NCBI RefSeq assembly: GCF_011761305.1
Contig: NZ_JAAOZC010000004.1
Coordinates: 62,001 to 126,000 of the forward strand
Direction of reading: 5' to 3'
Source of the DNA: Sphingomonas vulcanisoli
GTDB taxonomy: Bacteria; Pseudomonadota; Alphaproteobacteria; Sphingomonadales; Sphingomonadaceae
Length of the DNA stretch: 64,000 bases
Shown here: positions 26,001-33,649 of the stretch, one piece after another
How positions within the stretch are numbered: position 1 is the stretch's first letter
Layout of the letters: every line of letters begins with the position of its first letter
Made by a program: the position numbers and the translations under genes
The notes under the pieces: model-generated
Told to the model about the DNA's origin: nothing
Database searches by the model: none
What the model saw: only the letters and a program-made list of their open reading frames with translations

Positions 26001-26817
26001 CCTCTTCCTCGGCTGCTGGATCGGCGATGACGATTAGGCCTGCCAGCTTCGTGGACAGCACACCAGCCAGCGCAAGAGCATCTTCAACGACGATCGATCG
26101 TTCGCGCTCAACTTCTTCTAGGGCTGTTGCGACGAAAGCGACCGCTTCACCAACTGAGTCCGCTGTTACAACATACGGACGATGCGGCGCCGTCGTGCGC
26201 CAGGCGCTAAAGGCATTGGCGGCGGCTGTGGTCGCTTCATCAAACAGTTTTGCCGACAATGATGGTCGGCATGCATTTGCCCAACTACTCCATGCGCCAT
26301 CTAGAGTACGGAGACCAACGGCCGGCCGTCCAAGAAGCGCTGCAAACCACAGACATGTCGCTGGGCATTGCTCAAGCCACTGGGCCAAATCTTCAGCATC
26401 GTATGCTCTCACATCCGCCCAGGCGTTCCCTTGGCGTCGAGCATCCGCCCAGCGCCCTTTACCTGGCCAACGCCGAGCGGTGATAAAAACAAAGGTAATC
26501 GTCGCTCTATCGCCCGGCGACAATTTCACGCGACTGTCCCAATCACGGTTTGGCTTGCCCGGATTGTCGTCAGCAACGCTTAGCTCCCAGCCGACCGCGC
26601 CCGCAGGCAGCCACGCATTTGCATCGCTTGCTTCCGTCCAACCGTCCCAACCCGGTCGTTGCGCTTCGTCGTAACCGGGGAAATCACTGGCAGCCAGTGA
26701 CCTAGATGTTTCGTGAACCAGGCGCCGCACTAAGACCGGCAGCAGCGAGCGAGCACGCTCAGATGCCGCCCAACTGGCGATATCGAGAGCACTTACGATC
26801 AGCGGAGAATTTGTCAT
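23083..26817 (-). CDS. Giant 1244-residue island protein, possible nuclease-like N-terminus
   Basis: No named family could be assigned. Residues 24-165 look like a compact alpha/beta domain: LLPVLVRRLVHETS, FPGYDEAQRPGWDGW (45-60), GWELSVADD (76-84), TFVFITARRWPGKGRW (108-123) and DVRAYDAEDLAQWLEQ (135-150). The D58 / E78 spacing with a strand after them resembles PD-(D/E)xK nuclease cores, but the expected lysine is not clear. Residues about 200-330 have the layout of a STAND/AAA-like module with a degenerate P-loop (TADSVGEAV). The rest is alpha-helical, repeat-like, rich in Leu/Ala/Trp. Such size and layout are common in defence proteins that sense phage parts. Transcribed toward the left island edge; ATG at 26817. 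Confidence 0.75.
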   Translation of the reverse strand: MTNSPLIVSALDIASWAASERARSLLPVLVRRLVHETSRSLAASDFPGYDEAQRPGWDGWTEASDANAWLPAGAVGWELSVADDNPGKPNRDWDSRVKLSPGDRATITFVFITARRWPGKGRWADARRQGNAWADVRAYDAEDLAQWLEQCPATCLWFAALLGRPAVGLRTLDGAWSSWANACRPSLSAKLFDEATTAAANAFSAWRTTAPHRPYVVTADSVGEAVAFVATALEEVERERSIVVEDALALAGVLSTKLAGLIVIADPAAEEEAAIASAQHLVVFARTHATVPIEPDVELRPASWTVFQDALADMGVAEGDRDRTTTEAGRSPTILRRRLAIAPELKTPNWARNLALQRKLVPILLAGAWRAGDTADEACVTELAAKPIEEVERDAAELATLPDAPVWLAGGFRGVVSRKDALFALHHALTEQDISRFVAVAGLVLTLDDPRLDLPEDKRWAAGIYGVRAEVSGALREAVGEFLVLLAIEGDRLLGDRLGAIAARVDQLVTSALRGASPRQWLAQHYLRWLAEASPNAFLDAVEADLRQDEPALFNLLRPVTSSMGGCDRTELLWALELLAWEPRRFSRVFAILAKLSEVPINDNWVNKPEASLGSLVRYWLPQTAASVEERIAVVRGFAETRSPVAWRLLLGQLPGRGGHATPNMRPRWREVTIGAGQPTHNEVRTFVLAIVDLLLDWPGYSTTQLAEVLSRIDDIPDEAASRLLSRAEQWADAASDADRAILRDSIRRTLGLWRLRSAEQSELPTYHTRFQDLAERLLPVDVVERHRWLFADHWPRYDREENEDWEQHSQRVEEDRRKALQEVLSAQGINGVVALISGGNAAAWIGSLLAKLEGDNVAAWLRELIRRDELGAKVDDTLRGLLSNSDAETRRDALTEVLADATLSAGDHVRIVVSAPSERATWQLIGDAAPEIASGYWARMVAYVHGLDASDTAFLIDQLLSASRPFAAFQAIGFEVKAVDPHLLARVLRAMRASQGDDVAVATPDGWHLGEAIACVETAEVMSLSEMASLEFGFFPLLEHDQHGTPHLDRVIAENPGDFVHLVSLIYKRDDGEVDRQEGQEAASHTAWQILHHGRRVPGTCDDGTIDADALMTWIDTARNLGRAAARSTMTDQTIGTLLSASPVGTDGHWPHEAVRQVLDRFSAEHIATGFVVGKRNARGVVTRAPGGGQERALAAQFRVGADAMRLAFPFSARTLDQLAADYEYEAKRWDGEDQVDRRLGRR

Positions 26818-26964
26818 GTCCGTAAATGTAGCGGGTGTGACGATCTAGCCAATGCCAGCTCGGTCGCAGAACATGAAGCACGAGAAGTTAGGACAGGTGA
26901 TATGTCCCTTGCAGGTGACGCCTCGGCGCCACCTCCCAAATGGTTACTGAAGCAATATACTAAG

Positions 26965-27729
26965 CTACAGCTTCTTTTTTTTCGTACTTATCGGCCCCTT
27001 TTTGGCGTTCACCGCTGCTACTTTCGCAAGAAGCATCTGCTTAGTAGTGCCGTACCTATTCTCTAACACAAATTCGATCATGTCGAACGCATCCAATACG
27101 TCGTCCCGCTCCAGCCCGGCTACGTGGCTGCCGCTGTTCCCGAGCCATTTCGTGGCTAGAAGCACGTCTCCGTTTTCCGCGTCAGTTTTCTGAAAAAGCT
27201 CGATGCGCTTATGCAGCGTCAAGGCCTTTCCGTTCTTGGTGGTTGCCGCAACACCAATATCGTCCATCAGATGCTCAACGGCGACCCGAATTTGGTTAGC
27301 GGCCGCTTCTGCGCTCGTCCAAACTAAGGCCGAAGCATACTTGATACTATCAGCGACAAGTTCCGGCGTTTTTTCAGGAAGGCGGATCGGAACGGGCGCA
27401 GGGTGGATAGATTTTACCACATAAAGATTGAGGAGGGTCTGCGTTTGCGCCTCCCAATCCTCGATAAAGTCGCTCGGTGACGTTCCGCTCACTGCCGCTA
27501 CCTCGCCGCAGCCAGGCATGGTGCATTGCAGAAATCCAGCAAAGCGGCAGAGTATCCAATCAGGCTCCCATGCCTCATGACTATGGGCTGCGGATGACGG
27601 CCCCGTTTCAACAAACTGCATCTTATCTTTAATTGGAGCGAGATGGCCTTTCCCGCAGGTCGGGCATGTCCAATGTGGAAGTTCGCCAAATTTTGTAGCC
27701 CACTGCTCACGATCAACAGCCATCAACAT
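26965..27729 (-). CDS. DUF4145-domain protein with zinc-binding N-terminus
   Basis: About 254 residues. The N-terminus has a zinc-ribbon pattern (WTCPTCGKGH and, later, LQCTMPGCGE). The C-terminal half matches DUF4145: SAEAAANQIRVAVEHLMDDIGV, LTLHKRIELFQ, LLATKWLGNSGSH and DDVLDAFDMIEFVLENRYG, ending in a lysine-rich tail. DUF4145 occurs in restriction subunits and defence genes, with unknown biochemistry. It lies 147 bp upstream of the giant gene on the same strand, so the two may work together. ATG at 27729 is preceded by AGGA. Confidence 0.75.
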   Translation of the reverse strand: MLMAVDREQWATKFGELPHWTCPTCGKGHLAPIKDKMQFVETGPSSAAHSHEAWEPDWILCRFAGFLQCTMPGCGEVAAVSGTSPSDFIEDWEAQTQTLLNLYVVKSIHPAPVPIRLPEKTPELVADSIKYASALVWTSAEAAANQIRVAVEHLMDDIGVAATTKNGKALTLHKRIELFQKTDAENGDVLLATKWLGNSGSHVAGLERDDVLDAFDMIEFVLENRYGTTKQMLLAKVAAVNAKKGPISTKKKKL

Positions 27730-27781
27730 CAATTCCTGCGCTAGGGTAAATCCACAACATCAAGCGACCGCCATTACAGCT

Positions 27782-28486
27782 TCACTTGGCCGGGGCCGCT
27801 ATTTCAAGGTGCAAGTTGCTCGCAACGATACTCGCATAACCCATGCGCAAAGCTGCAATCATCGGCTCGGGCGTCAGCAAGATAACTTCTGCCTTTATGC
27901 CCCGCCATGCAATCGGCTGTTCGTAGCCGCCGTGTTGCCAGGGCCAGAGATACCCGGAGGCAACGAGTATCGGCCGATGATCGATTTCGGGCGCAAATAT
28001 GAAGGCGCCTTCCGGCGTGTCCGACAAACTAGCGATCCGTCTTCGCCGCTGCTCGCTGAGGCGCGATTGGTGACAAGCTCGGTCGATCTCTATCAGCGGA
28101 ACCCGTTCGTGCTGTTTGATCCTATGCCCTGCCTTCCATGCAGCTATGAACGAGATCAATGCTTCCGGCCGACACTCGCCGCACGGCCTGTGCCCCGCCG
28201 CCAGCGCAACGGCTTCGTCGTGGAAGAATAGCGGATAATAGTGGCCCGGCGCATCCATTGGCGCCTTCCAGCCGTTGCCATCGAGGATACAACTTAGCCA
28301 CCGGCGGCTACGCCATTGCCGACCCAAAGAGCCATCGGGGGCATGGAGATCGCCGCGATTACCCATGAGGGCGCCTTTATGGGATGTTGCCTCGATTGCT
28401 CCGAAAGGATTGACCCGATTTTGCCTTGGACGCTTCAAGGTTGAGAAGCACGGCGCATCAAACGGGAGACTTTCTGCCCGGTCCAT
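27782..28486 (-). CDS. Conserved hypothetical protein with HRPCxEC motif
   Basis: 234 residues. It carries conserved blocks NRVNPFG (23-29), KGALMGNRGDLH (37-48), RRWLSCILDG (61-70) and AAGHRPCGECRPEAL (97-110), then a region of charged helices. This family is found in many alphaproteobacteria without assigned function. The CxxC and nearby histidines could bind a metal, as in Ada-type zinc sites, but this is inference. The ATG at 28486 has GGGAGGG just upstream and lies inside the 3' end of the serine recombinase gene (52 bp overlap). Confidence 0.65.
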   Translation of the reverse strand: MDRAESLPFDAPCFSTLKRPRQNRVNPFGAIEATSHKGALMGNRGDLHAPDGSLGRQWRSRRWLSCILDGNGWKAPMDAPGHYYPLFFHDEAVALAAGHRPCGECRPEALISFIAAWKAGHRIKQHERVPLIEIDRACHQSRLSEQRRRRIASLSDTPEGAFIFAPEIDHRPILVASGYLWPWQHGGYEQPIAWRGIKAEVILLTPEPMIAALRMGYASIVASNLHLEIAAPAK

Positions 28487-29127
28487 AACCCTCCCCTAGC
28501 TGCTGAAATGCCGCGATCTCGAAGTTCGCCGGCTATAACTTCAAAACTACGCCCTTCATCACGAAGCGAACAAATCAACGGAGCGAGGTCGCGCGCACGC
28601 TCAGCCGCCTTCTGGGAACGCACCGCAGCGCTCGCCCGAGCGCCTCTAGCGGCGACAGTGGGTAGATTGCCCCTATCACCGCCTAGAACAACACCACGCG
28701 CCTTGGCAGCTTTCAGGGCTGCCTTGGTACGCTCTGAAATCATCCGCGCTTCATGCTCGGCGACAGCGGACAGAATATGAATAGTGAGCCGGTTCGCTTC
28801 AGGAAAATCGGCGGCAATGAAGTCAACGCCGCTCTCAAGAATATTGGAAACGAAGGCCACGCTGCGAGCGAGGCGATCGAGTTTGGCAATGATAAGCGTG
28901 GCACGATGAAGGCGGCAGAGGGCGAAAGCTTTCGCAAGTTCCGGCCGATCAGCGTTGCGTCCGCTTTCTACTTCGATCTTTTCAGCGATCAGCGTGTGGG
29001 ATCGCTCAGCTAGGAAATTGTGAACAGCTTCCCGTTGAGCATCTAGGCCGAGACCGCTGCGCCCCTGCCGATCAGTCGACACCCGATAATATCCGATGAA
29101 GCCTTTTCTATCCAAACACTCCGCCAT
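28435..29127 (-). CDS. Serine recombinase of the resolvase/invertase family
   Basis: About 230 residues. The N-terminal catalytic domain has IGYYRVSTDRQGRSGLGLDAQ (catalytic serine in YRVS), ATLIIAKLDRLARS, ANRLTIHILSAVAEHEARMISERTKAAL and VLGGDRGN. The C-terminal helix-turn-helix region has EVIAGELRDRGISAARGGLWTGQKVSRLMRR. It is the small resolvase type, likely acting in multimer resolution or inversion of the island. ATG at 29127 was chosen over an upstream TTG at 29175, because the upstream residues do not fit the family. It is followed by the HRPCGEC gene with overlap. Confidence 0.9.
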   Translation of the reverse strand: MAECLDRKGFIGYYRVSTDRQGRSGLGLDAQREAVHNFLAERSHTLIAEKIEVESGRNADRPELAKAFALCRLHRATLIIAKLDRLARSVAFVSNILESGVDFIAADFPEANRLTIHILSAVAEHEARMISERTKAALKAAKARGVVLGGDRGNLPTVAARGARASAAVRSQKAAERARDLAPLICSLRDEGRSFEVIAGELRDRGISAARGGLWTGQKVSRLMRRASQP

Positions 29128-29218
29128 CCACGACTGGCAATTAGCCACAACCAACGATGTTGTTGTATATGGCAAAGTGTTTGGGCAGAATTACGTTTTT
29201 ATTTCGAACTGAAAAGGG

Positions 29219-29692
29219 TCAACTTGGATTGATACAGCTCTTGCCACTGAGGATTTCCATGACCGGCGTGAGCATCGACAGGTTAAGATCGTAATCGAGG
29301 TAGCCGTTCACAAGTGTGCCAATCCGGATGCGAAGCCGTTTCGCTGATTTTACATCATCAAAATCCGTCCCGGCTAAAATCACTGCCCCGATATTCTTTA
29401 ATCGCTCGGAAGCAAAAACCTCGGTTGCCTGCCCGTCGTCGTAGCGGACGGCATATGTAACAAGGCCGCCGTTGTGCGAAACATCGAAAGCCAAATTATG
29501 ATTGGTTAGCTGAACCGTAGTGTCATCCTTGTAGAAGGCCGTACACTGAACCCGATCACTCATAGGATTGATTGATCGCCAAATCTCCCAGTCGCCGACC
29601 TTCGTAAGCTTGGTTGCTTCTTCAGCTGACACCGGCCTGGCAACAGCCAAGCTCAGAGTTGCAGCCAGCAGTGTGCTTTTTGATATCCTCAA
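29219..29692 (-). CDS. Exported protein of unknown function
   Basis: 157 residues. An N-terminal signal peptide (MRISKSTLLAATLSLAVARPVSA) is followed by a beta-rich domain (VGDWEIWRSINPMSDRVQCTAFYK, TVQLTNHNLAF, LVTYAVRYDDG) with two cysteines that could pair. The start is TTG, supported by GGAGGG 6 bases upstream. It is divergent from the C-like regulator; the palindromic operator lies between them, so both may be under the same control. Confidence 0.65.
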   Translation of the reverse strand: MRISKSTLLAATLSLAVARPVSAEEATKLTKVGDWEIWRSINPMSDRVQCTAFYKDDTTVQLTNHNLAFDVSHNGGLVTYAVRYDDGQATEVFASERLKNIGAVILAGTDFDDVKSAKRLRIRIGTLVNGYLDYDLNLSMLTPVMEILSGKSCINPS

Positions 29693-29757
29693 ATCCGCCC
29701 TCCAATCGCTCTAATAGTGTCCGCGCTGCACGACGCGCTCACACCACCCACATCATA

Positions 29758-29787
29758 GGGCCTATAGTCCCTGGTGACTATAGGCCC
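29758..29787. promoter_or_regulatory. C-box-like perfect inverted repeat upstream of the XRE/TIR pair
   Basis: GGGCCTATAGTC (29758-29769) and GACTATAGGCCC (29776-29787) form a perfect 12-bp inverted repeat with 6-base spacer CCTGGT. Each half contains AGTC/GACT beside TATA, like the C-boxes bound by restriction-modification controller proteins. It lies 20 bp before the regulator's ATG, as expected for self-regulation. Confidence 0.75.
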
Positions 29788-29807
29788 GATTGTTCATCCC
29801 GTGGTCG

Positions 29808-30041
29808 ATGGAGGATTGGCAAAAACGGTTCGGTGCTAGGGTGCGGGCATTGCGCAAAGAGCGGGGCCTTACCCAGGAGCGCCTCGCCGTGGATGCCGAG
29901 ATTGATCTAACCTATCTCGGCGGTATCGAGCGTGGTCGCCGAAACCCGACCCTCTCGGTTATTGTCCGGATAGCAGAGGCTCTACAGGTTTCACCATCAG
30001 CGATATTCGACTACGATCCAACGACAGACGCGGAAGTTTAA
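29808..30041 (+). CDS. XRE-family regulator resembling restriction-modification C proteins
   Basis: About 77 residues, almost all one helix-turn-helix domain: RFGARVRALRKERGLTQERLAVDAEIDLTYLGGIERGRRNPTLSVIVRIAEALQVSP. Length, the 'YLGGIERGRRNPT' recognition segment and the C-box-like operator upstream all match controller (C) proteins, which delay expression of a toxic enzyme until protection is ready. No methylase or restriction enzyme is present; the next gene, 29 bp downstream, is a TIR protein. ATG at 29808 used; a TTG at 29790 is also in frame. Confidence 0.85.
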   Translation: MEDWQKRFGARVRALRKERGLTQERLAVDAEIDLTYLGGIERGRRNPTLSVIVRIAEALQVSPSAIFDYDPTTDAEV

Positions 30042-30070
30042 TATGCGTTTCCAATCGACCGGGGGCTGCA

Positions 30071-30943
30071 TTGAAGCTGACTAAGTCTCAGCGGGTGAAG
30101 GTGATCCAAGACATCGCAGGCCATTTGGACGGCGAGGACTGGACGACAATCGATCTCACTCTGAAGCAATTCGGACTTCCGATAAGCGATCAATGGTCAG
30201 GCAGCCAAAAATCCTACATCGTTCAAATGATCGCAGACGCTAAGGATGGTGACCTAATAGAGCTTGGTCAGCATTTTGGCATGCAGCTGGTCGGACAAGA
30301 CGCCGCCGTCGTGCCTGTACACGAGACACCTTATTGGCGAGACGGGCAGATTAGGGTCTTTATTTCTCATTTGACTACCGAGCGGGAGCAAGCAGCCAAT
30401 ATCCAAACCGCATTTACTCATTATGGCATGAGCGGTTTCGTAGCTCACAACGACATTCATCCGACTGCCGAGTGGCAAATAGAAATTGAGACGGCCTTGG
30501 CGACTTGCGAGGTGCTGGTCGCGCTAATCTATCCTGATTTCGTTTCAAGCAAGTGGTGCGATCAAGAGATTGGTTACGCGCTCGGACGGAGCATTCCGGT
30601 ATTCGCCGTCAGATGTGGGGCCGATCCTCATGGCTTCGTGAGCCGCTTCCAGGCTTTCAACGGAAACGGCAAAACTCCAGGCCAAATTGCAAAAGAGCTT
30701 TTCGAAGCGGCTGTCGAGCACAAAAAACTGCAGGCAAGGATGGCTGACGTAGTCATCGACCTATTCGTCAACAGCGGAAGCTTCGCCACTGCAAAAGAGA
30801 GAGCAGGTTACGTTGATCGATTAAAAGTTTGGGATGCGGGATACTCAGCACGGCTGGTCAAAGCCGTCAAAAACAACACTCAGATCAGCGGCTCATGGGG
30901 TGTGCCGGATCAAGTCAAAGCGATCCTCAAAAAGTGGAAATGA
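30071..30943 (+). CDS. TIR-domain protein (probable abortive-infection effector)
   Basis: 290 residues in three parts. Residues 1-70 are a helical domain (QRVKVIQDIAGHL, TTIDLTLKQFGLP, YIVQMIADAKDGDLIELGQHFG) like AbiJ N-terminal-type modules. Residues 94-195 are a TIR domain: IRVFISHLTTEREQAANIQ, EVLVALIYPDFVSSKWCDQEIGYALG, IPVFAVRCG. The glutamate of WCDQE (E166) sits where NAD-cleaving TIR enzymes have their catalytic residue. A helical C-terminus follows. The start is TTG. TIR NADases typically deplete NAD+ on phage infection; that role is inferred. It probably forms an operon with the C-like regulator. Confidence 0.85.
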   Translation: MKLTKSQRVKVIQDIAGHLDGEDWTTIDLTLKQFGLPISDQWSGSQKSYIVQMIADAKDGDLIELGQHFGMQLVGQDAAVVPVHETPYWRDGQIRVFISHLTTEREQAANIQTAFTHYGMSGFVAHNDIHPTAEWQIEIETALATCEVLVALIYPDFVSSKWCDQEIGYALGRSIPVFAVRCGADPHGFVSRFQAFNGNGKTPGQIAKELFEAAVEHKKLQARMADVVIDLFVNSGSFATAKERAGYVDRLKVWDAGYSARLVKAVKNNTQISGSWGVPDQVKAILKKWK

Positions 30944-31005
30944 GGGGTGTGGACCGGCCTTGTAAGCCTATCGGTATTAGGCAGTGCTTTTGGCTGAGTA
31001 GGTCG

Positions 31006-32133
31006 TCAGCTGGCAATCCGAGGCGATAGATGGAGCGTTTCTCGGAAGAGTTCGCGGAATTGATCGTCTGCTGCCGGGAATGGTGCCAATAGAACCTTTG
31101 CAAGTCGCTCACGGTCGATATCACCGAGGCTAAGAATATCATCCGGAATACGACCTTCTAGACGCCCGAGGTTATGGTTATCCGGTTGTCGGATGACCTC
31201 GCCGCCGTTTTCCTCCTGTCCCAGATAGTAGCCGAGCGTCTGCAACCCTTCGCTTGCATGTTGAATTAACGAAGTGCCAAATCGGAGGGGTCCGCCAAGG
31301 CAGCCTGCTAACTCGCAGGTCAGCGCATCGCGTACATGGCCGCAAATCTCTGGCGTTGGGGCTACCACGATGATGTTGTCCGAATAAACGAACAGACGCG
31401 CATCGGGATGAACGCAGCGGGTCACCTTGAAAAGAATGTGCCGCAAGAGAGCGTTGGATGCCGGCGAGCCCTGCAAAAGGCCTCGCGGACCCTCACCTTC
31501 ACTGATTGAAGTACTAGAGACAAATCTAGACATCGCCCCGTTGGGTCTTCGGGCATTTTCCTTCCGCTGCAAAGGAAGGTGCCGATAATCCAACGCGCAT
31601 CGGATCACCTCCGTTGGTAAGAGGCAAAGCTGGTAAACTGCCCGAATGTCGATCGAGCAAAAGCAATCTCGGATGTCGGCCGCCCATATCCACTGTCGAC
31701 CGCCTTCAATAGCCTGCGCGATATCTATCACTGCCCGGCCAGGACCAGCACGGCGAACATCGTAGAAGGGATGATTGACGGGCAATTGCGCATCTAATGC
31801 GTGCCGGATTACCGCATGCCGAAAATGCTGTTCATAGCCGAATTCGCAGATCGGTCGCCGCCCGCCGCGTCGCTTGCGCTTCAAATACCACTCGATCGGT
31901 TCGACGCAGGCTTCAAAGAGGCTGGTCTCTTCGATCATCTCGTTGACGACCTCCACTGTCGCGAAGGGCCATAGCTGGTAGGCAATGTGCGCCAGCGCAT
32001 AGGGGTCGCGTAGGAAACCGGCAACGCGCCCTTGCTGTTTGCTGGTCGGCACGAATGCGCTCTCCGTTACCGCCTGAGCGATCCTCGATATTTGATGCCT
32101 GTAGGATCGCGCGGCCTGCCCCCTGCCGATCAT
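31006..32133 (-). CDS. Reverse transcriptase-like protein with YSDN active-site motif
   Basis: 375 residues. The palm motifs of reverse transcriptases are in order: motif A AADIRDCFCSID (151-162, D153), motif B GLLQGSPASN (218-227), motif C VYSDN (249-253) and motif E-like LGYYLG (300-305). Residues 90-135 (RRPICEFGYEQHFRHAVIRHAL ... RRAGPGRAV) fit motifs 1-2. Motif C normally reads YxDD; here the second aspartate is asparagine (codon AAC, read directly). There is no maturase, endonuclease or integrase domain, so it is not a standard group II intron enzyme. It overlaps the upstream gene by 4 bp (ATGA). Class unknown; defence RTs are the closest idea. Confidence 0.85.
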   Translation of the reverse strand: MIGRGQAARSYRHQISRIAQAVTESAFVPTSKQQGRVAGFLRDPYALAHIAYQLWPFATVEVVNEMIEETSLFEACVEPIEWYLKRKRRGGRRPICEFGYEQHFRHAVIRHALDAQLPVNHPFYDVRRAGPGRAVIDIAQAIEGGRQWIWAADIRDCFCSIDIRAVYQLCLLPTEVIRCALDYRHLPLQRKENARRPNGAMSRFVSSTSISEGEGPRGLLQGSPASNALLRHILFKVTRCVHPDARLFVYSDNIIVVAPTPEICGHVRDALTCELAGCLGGPLRFGTSLIQHASEGLQTLGYYLGQEENGGEVIRQPDNHNLGRLEGRIPDDILSLGDIDRERLAKVLLAPFPAADDQFRELFRETLHLSPRIAS

Positions 32134-32705
32134 CGCATCGCCTCACGCAGCGTTCCGAACGGCAATTCTCGCGTTCCCGTCGCCGCGTCATCGACGCCGA
32201 GTATTTCTCCCAAGAGCTGCAACGTCGGCTCGACACGCGATCGAGCACGATAGGCAGCCCGCTGCGGCGCGGTCAAAAGGTCCAACTGGAAAAGCTTTTG
32301 GATCGCACGCCCGCCGCGCAGGATGCTGGGCACGTCATCCTTGGCGACCGCGCGCGCGAGTGCATAAGCGAAAATCGCGTTGAGGTGACGCAGCTTGGTT
32401 TCGAGCATCAGCACGTCATCGTCCTCCTCAGGTTCGATCGGCTCCATCGCTGCGAGCAATTCCGGAGGGAGGCTCAACATGGGCACATCGTCACACCGAG
32501 TGGCAGCTGCTTGATCTGGATCGACCATCACCCCGCCGATCATGACGACGGCTCGACCAGGGCATCGCTGCTGATGTCGGTGCAGCGCGGACTTTGAGAC
32601 CTCAAATGTTCGCGCGGTACTGATCAGCGATCCACCGACGGTCAACGCACCGTCGATCGCTGAGCGGTTGGCGTGCTTGCAAATTGAGCATCGGATGTGT
32701 GCCAT
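32130..32705 (-). CDS. Zinc-finger/helix-turn-helix protein of the RT cassette
   Basis: 191 residues. The N-terminus (MAHIRCSICKHANRSAIDGALTVGGSLISTARTFEVSKSALHRHQQRC) has paired CxxC / H...C ligands and a helix-turn-helix, as in many phage small DNA-binding proteins and terminase small-subunit relatives. The middle is acidic (EPIEPEEDDD), followed by helical sequence. It may bind DNA or RNA and deliver the coupled reverse transcriptase; this is inferred from the ATGA overlap. Confidence 0.65.
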   Translation of the reverse strand: MAHIRCSICKHANRSAIDGALTVGGSLISTARTFEVSKSALHRHQQRCPGRAVVMIGGVMVDPDQAAATRCDDVPMLSLPPELLAAMEPIEPEEDDDVLMLETKLRHLNAIFAYALARAVAKDDVPSILRGGRAIQKLFQLDLLTAPQRAAYRARSRVEPTLQLLGEILGVDDAATGTRELPFGTLREAMR

Positions 32706-32774
32706 CCCACCTATGTCTCACTTTCCCACATCATTTCCCGCCGTGTGCGGACGAGCGTCGATCGGCCGGCTCAG

Positions 32775-33164
32775 TCATATGCCCGATGCATGCAGACGCG
32801 GCTCAAGCCCGCGAAGCGCGTTTGGCGGAATGATCACATCATCCGGCAGCCTCGCCCCACCGGCGAAAAAGCGCCTGCCAGCCTCAGATCGATACAATCC
32901 CGCCTGCTCGGCAAGGTTTGCAATTATATCGTCCGACACCAGCGGCTCGATTTCGCCAATTGCGGCATCGATCGTTAGAGCGGAAACATATATCTCCCAG
33001 CCGTCGAAAAGCACCTCGGGTTGAAGGCGAAGCCTTTCTCGCGGACATACTCCAAGTGACGAGAGATGGTCCTGCGCCATCTCGACCCGTCGTGAGGGTG
33101 ATAGATCAGCCAGCCGGAGACTGAGCCCAAGCATCAGCTCTTGGCAGTTTTTAGCCTCGGTCAT
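32775..33164 (-). CDS. Hypothetical protein of the RT cassette (129 aa)
   Basis: 129 residues, unknown family. A helical N-terminus (ELMLGLSLRLADLSPSRRVEMAQDHL) is followed by a mixed region (VLFDGWEIYVSALTIDAAIGEIEPLVSDDIIANLAEQAGLYRSEAG). There is no signal peptide or membrane helix. It starts in the stop codon of the preceding gene (ATGA) and is followed by a 69-bp gap before the zinc-finger gene. Confidence 0.6.
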   Translation of the reverse strand: MTEAKNCQELMLGLSLRLADLSPSRRVEMAQDHLSSLGVCPRERLRLQPEVLFDGWEIYVSALTIDAAIGEIEPLVSDDIIANLAEQAGLYRSEAGRRFFAGGARLPDDVIIPPNALRGLEPRLHASGI

Positions 33165-33649
33165 TGGCCGAGCCCCATGAGCCGATATCCGGCTGGCCCT
33201 CCAAGACTGTCTTCGACCGCACGAAGGAAGCGGCGGCGAACCAACTCGTCGCGAGCCGAGAGTACCCGATCAAAGCTCATAGCTAAGGCTGAAGAAATGC
33301 GGTCGGTTCGTATGTCGAACAGATTGGCCTCACTCCGCCGCGCCTGGCGAAGCAGATGATCCAGTAAAAGAGCACCGTTCTTGGAAAGCCCCAGCCTCGC
33401 AATCCGAATATCATGATTGGCTGGCTTTACGTCGCCTTTGGCCGCTTGCTGCGATGGATTGCACCCCACGCTTACGGCCAAGACATTTTCAACCGCTGGT
33501 CGTGACACCAGAGTGGCTTTTCCTCCCGAATTCAAAATCCGACGATGGAGATCGCCGACCGCTTTGGCGTGTGCGATCTGCTGATCATCGATTGGCTTGC
33601 CGGAATGGCCACGCGGTCGCACTGCATCCACAAGACGCTTGTTTGTCAT
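33161..33649 (-). CDS. Hypothetical protein of the RT cassette with winged-helix-like C-terminus (162 aa)
   Basis: 162 residues, unknown family. The second half (IARLGLSKNGALLLDHLLRQARRSEANLFDIRTDRISSALAMSFDRVLSARDELVRRRFLRAVED) has the helix pattern of a winged-helix DNA-binding domain. Such domains are frequent in replication initiators and regulators. Both ends overlap neighbours by ATGA, so it is translated as part of the cassette. Confidence 0.6.
   Translation of the reverse strand: MTNKRLVDAVRPRGHSGKPIDDQQIAHAKAVGDLHRRILNSGGKATLVSRPAVENVLAVSVGCNPSQQAAKGDVKPANHDIRIARLGLSKNGALLLDHLLRQARRSEANLFDIRTDRISSALAMSFDRVLSARDELVRRRFLRAVEDSLGGPAGYRLMGLGQ

Noticed and set aside
23083-30943. A restriction-modification system in the island
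   Set aside because: A C-like regulator and possible nuclease exist, but there is no methyltransferase with recognisable SAM-binding motifs.
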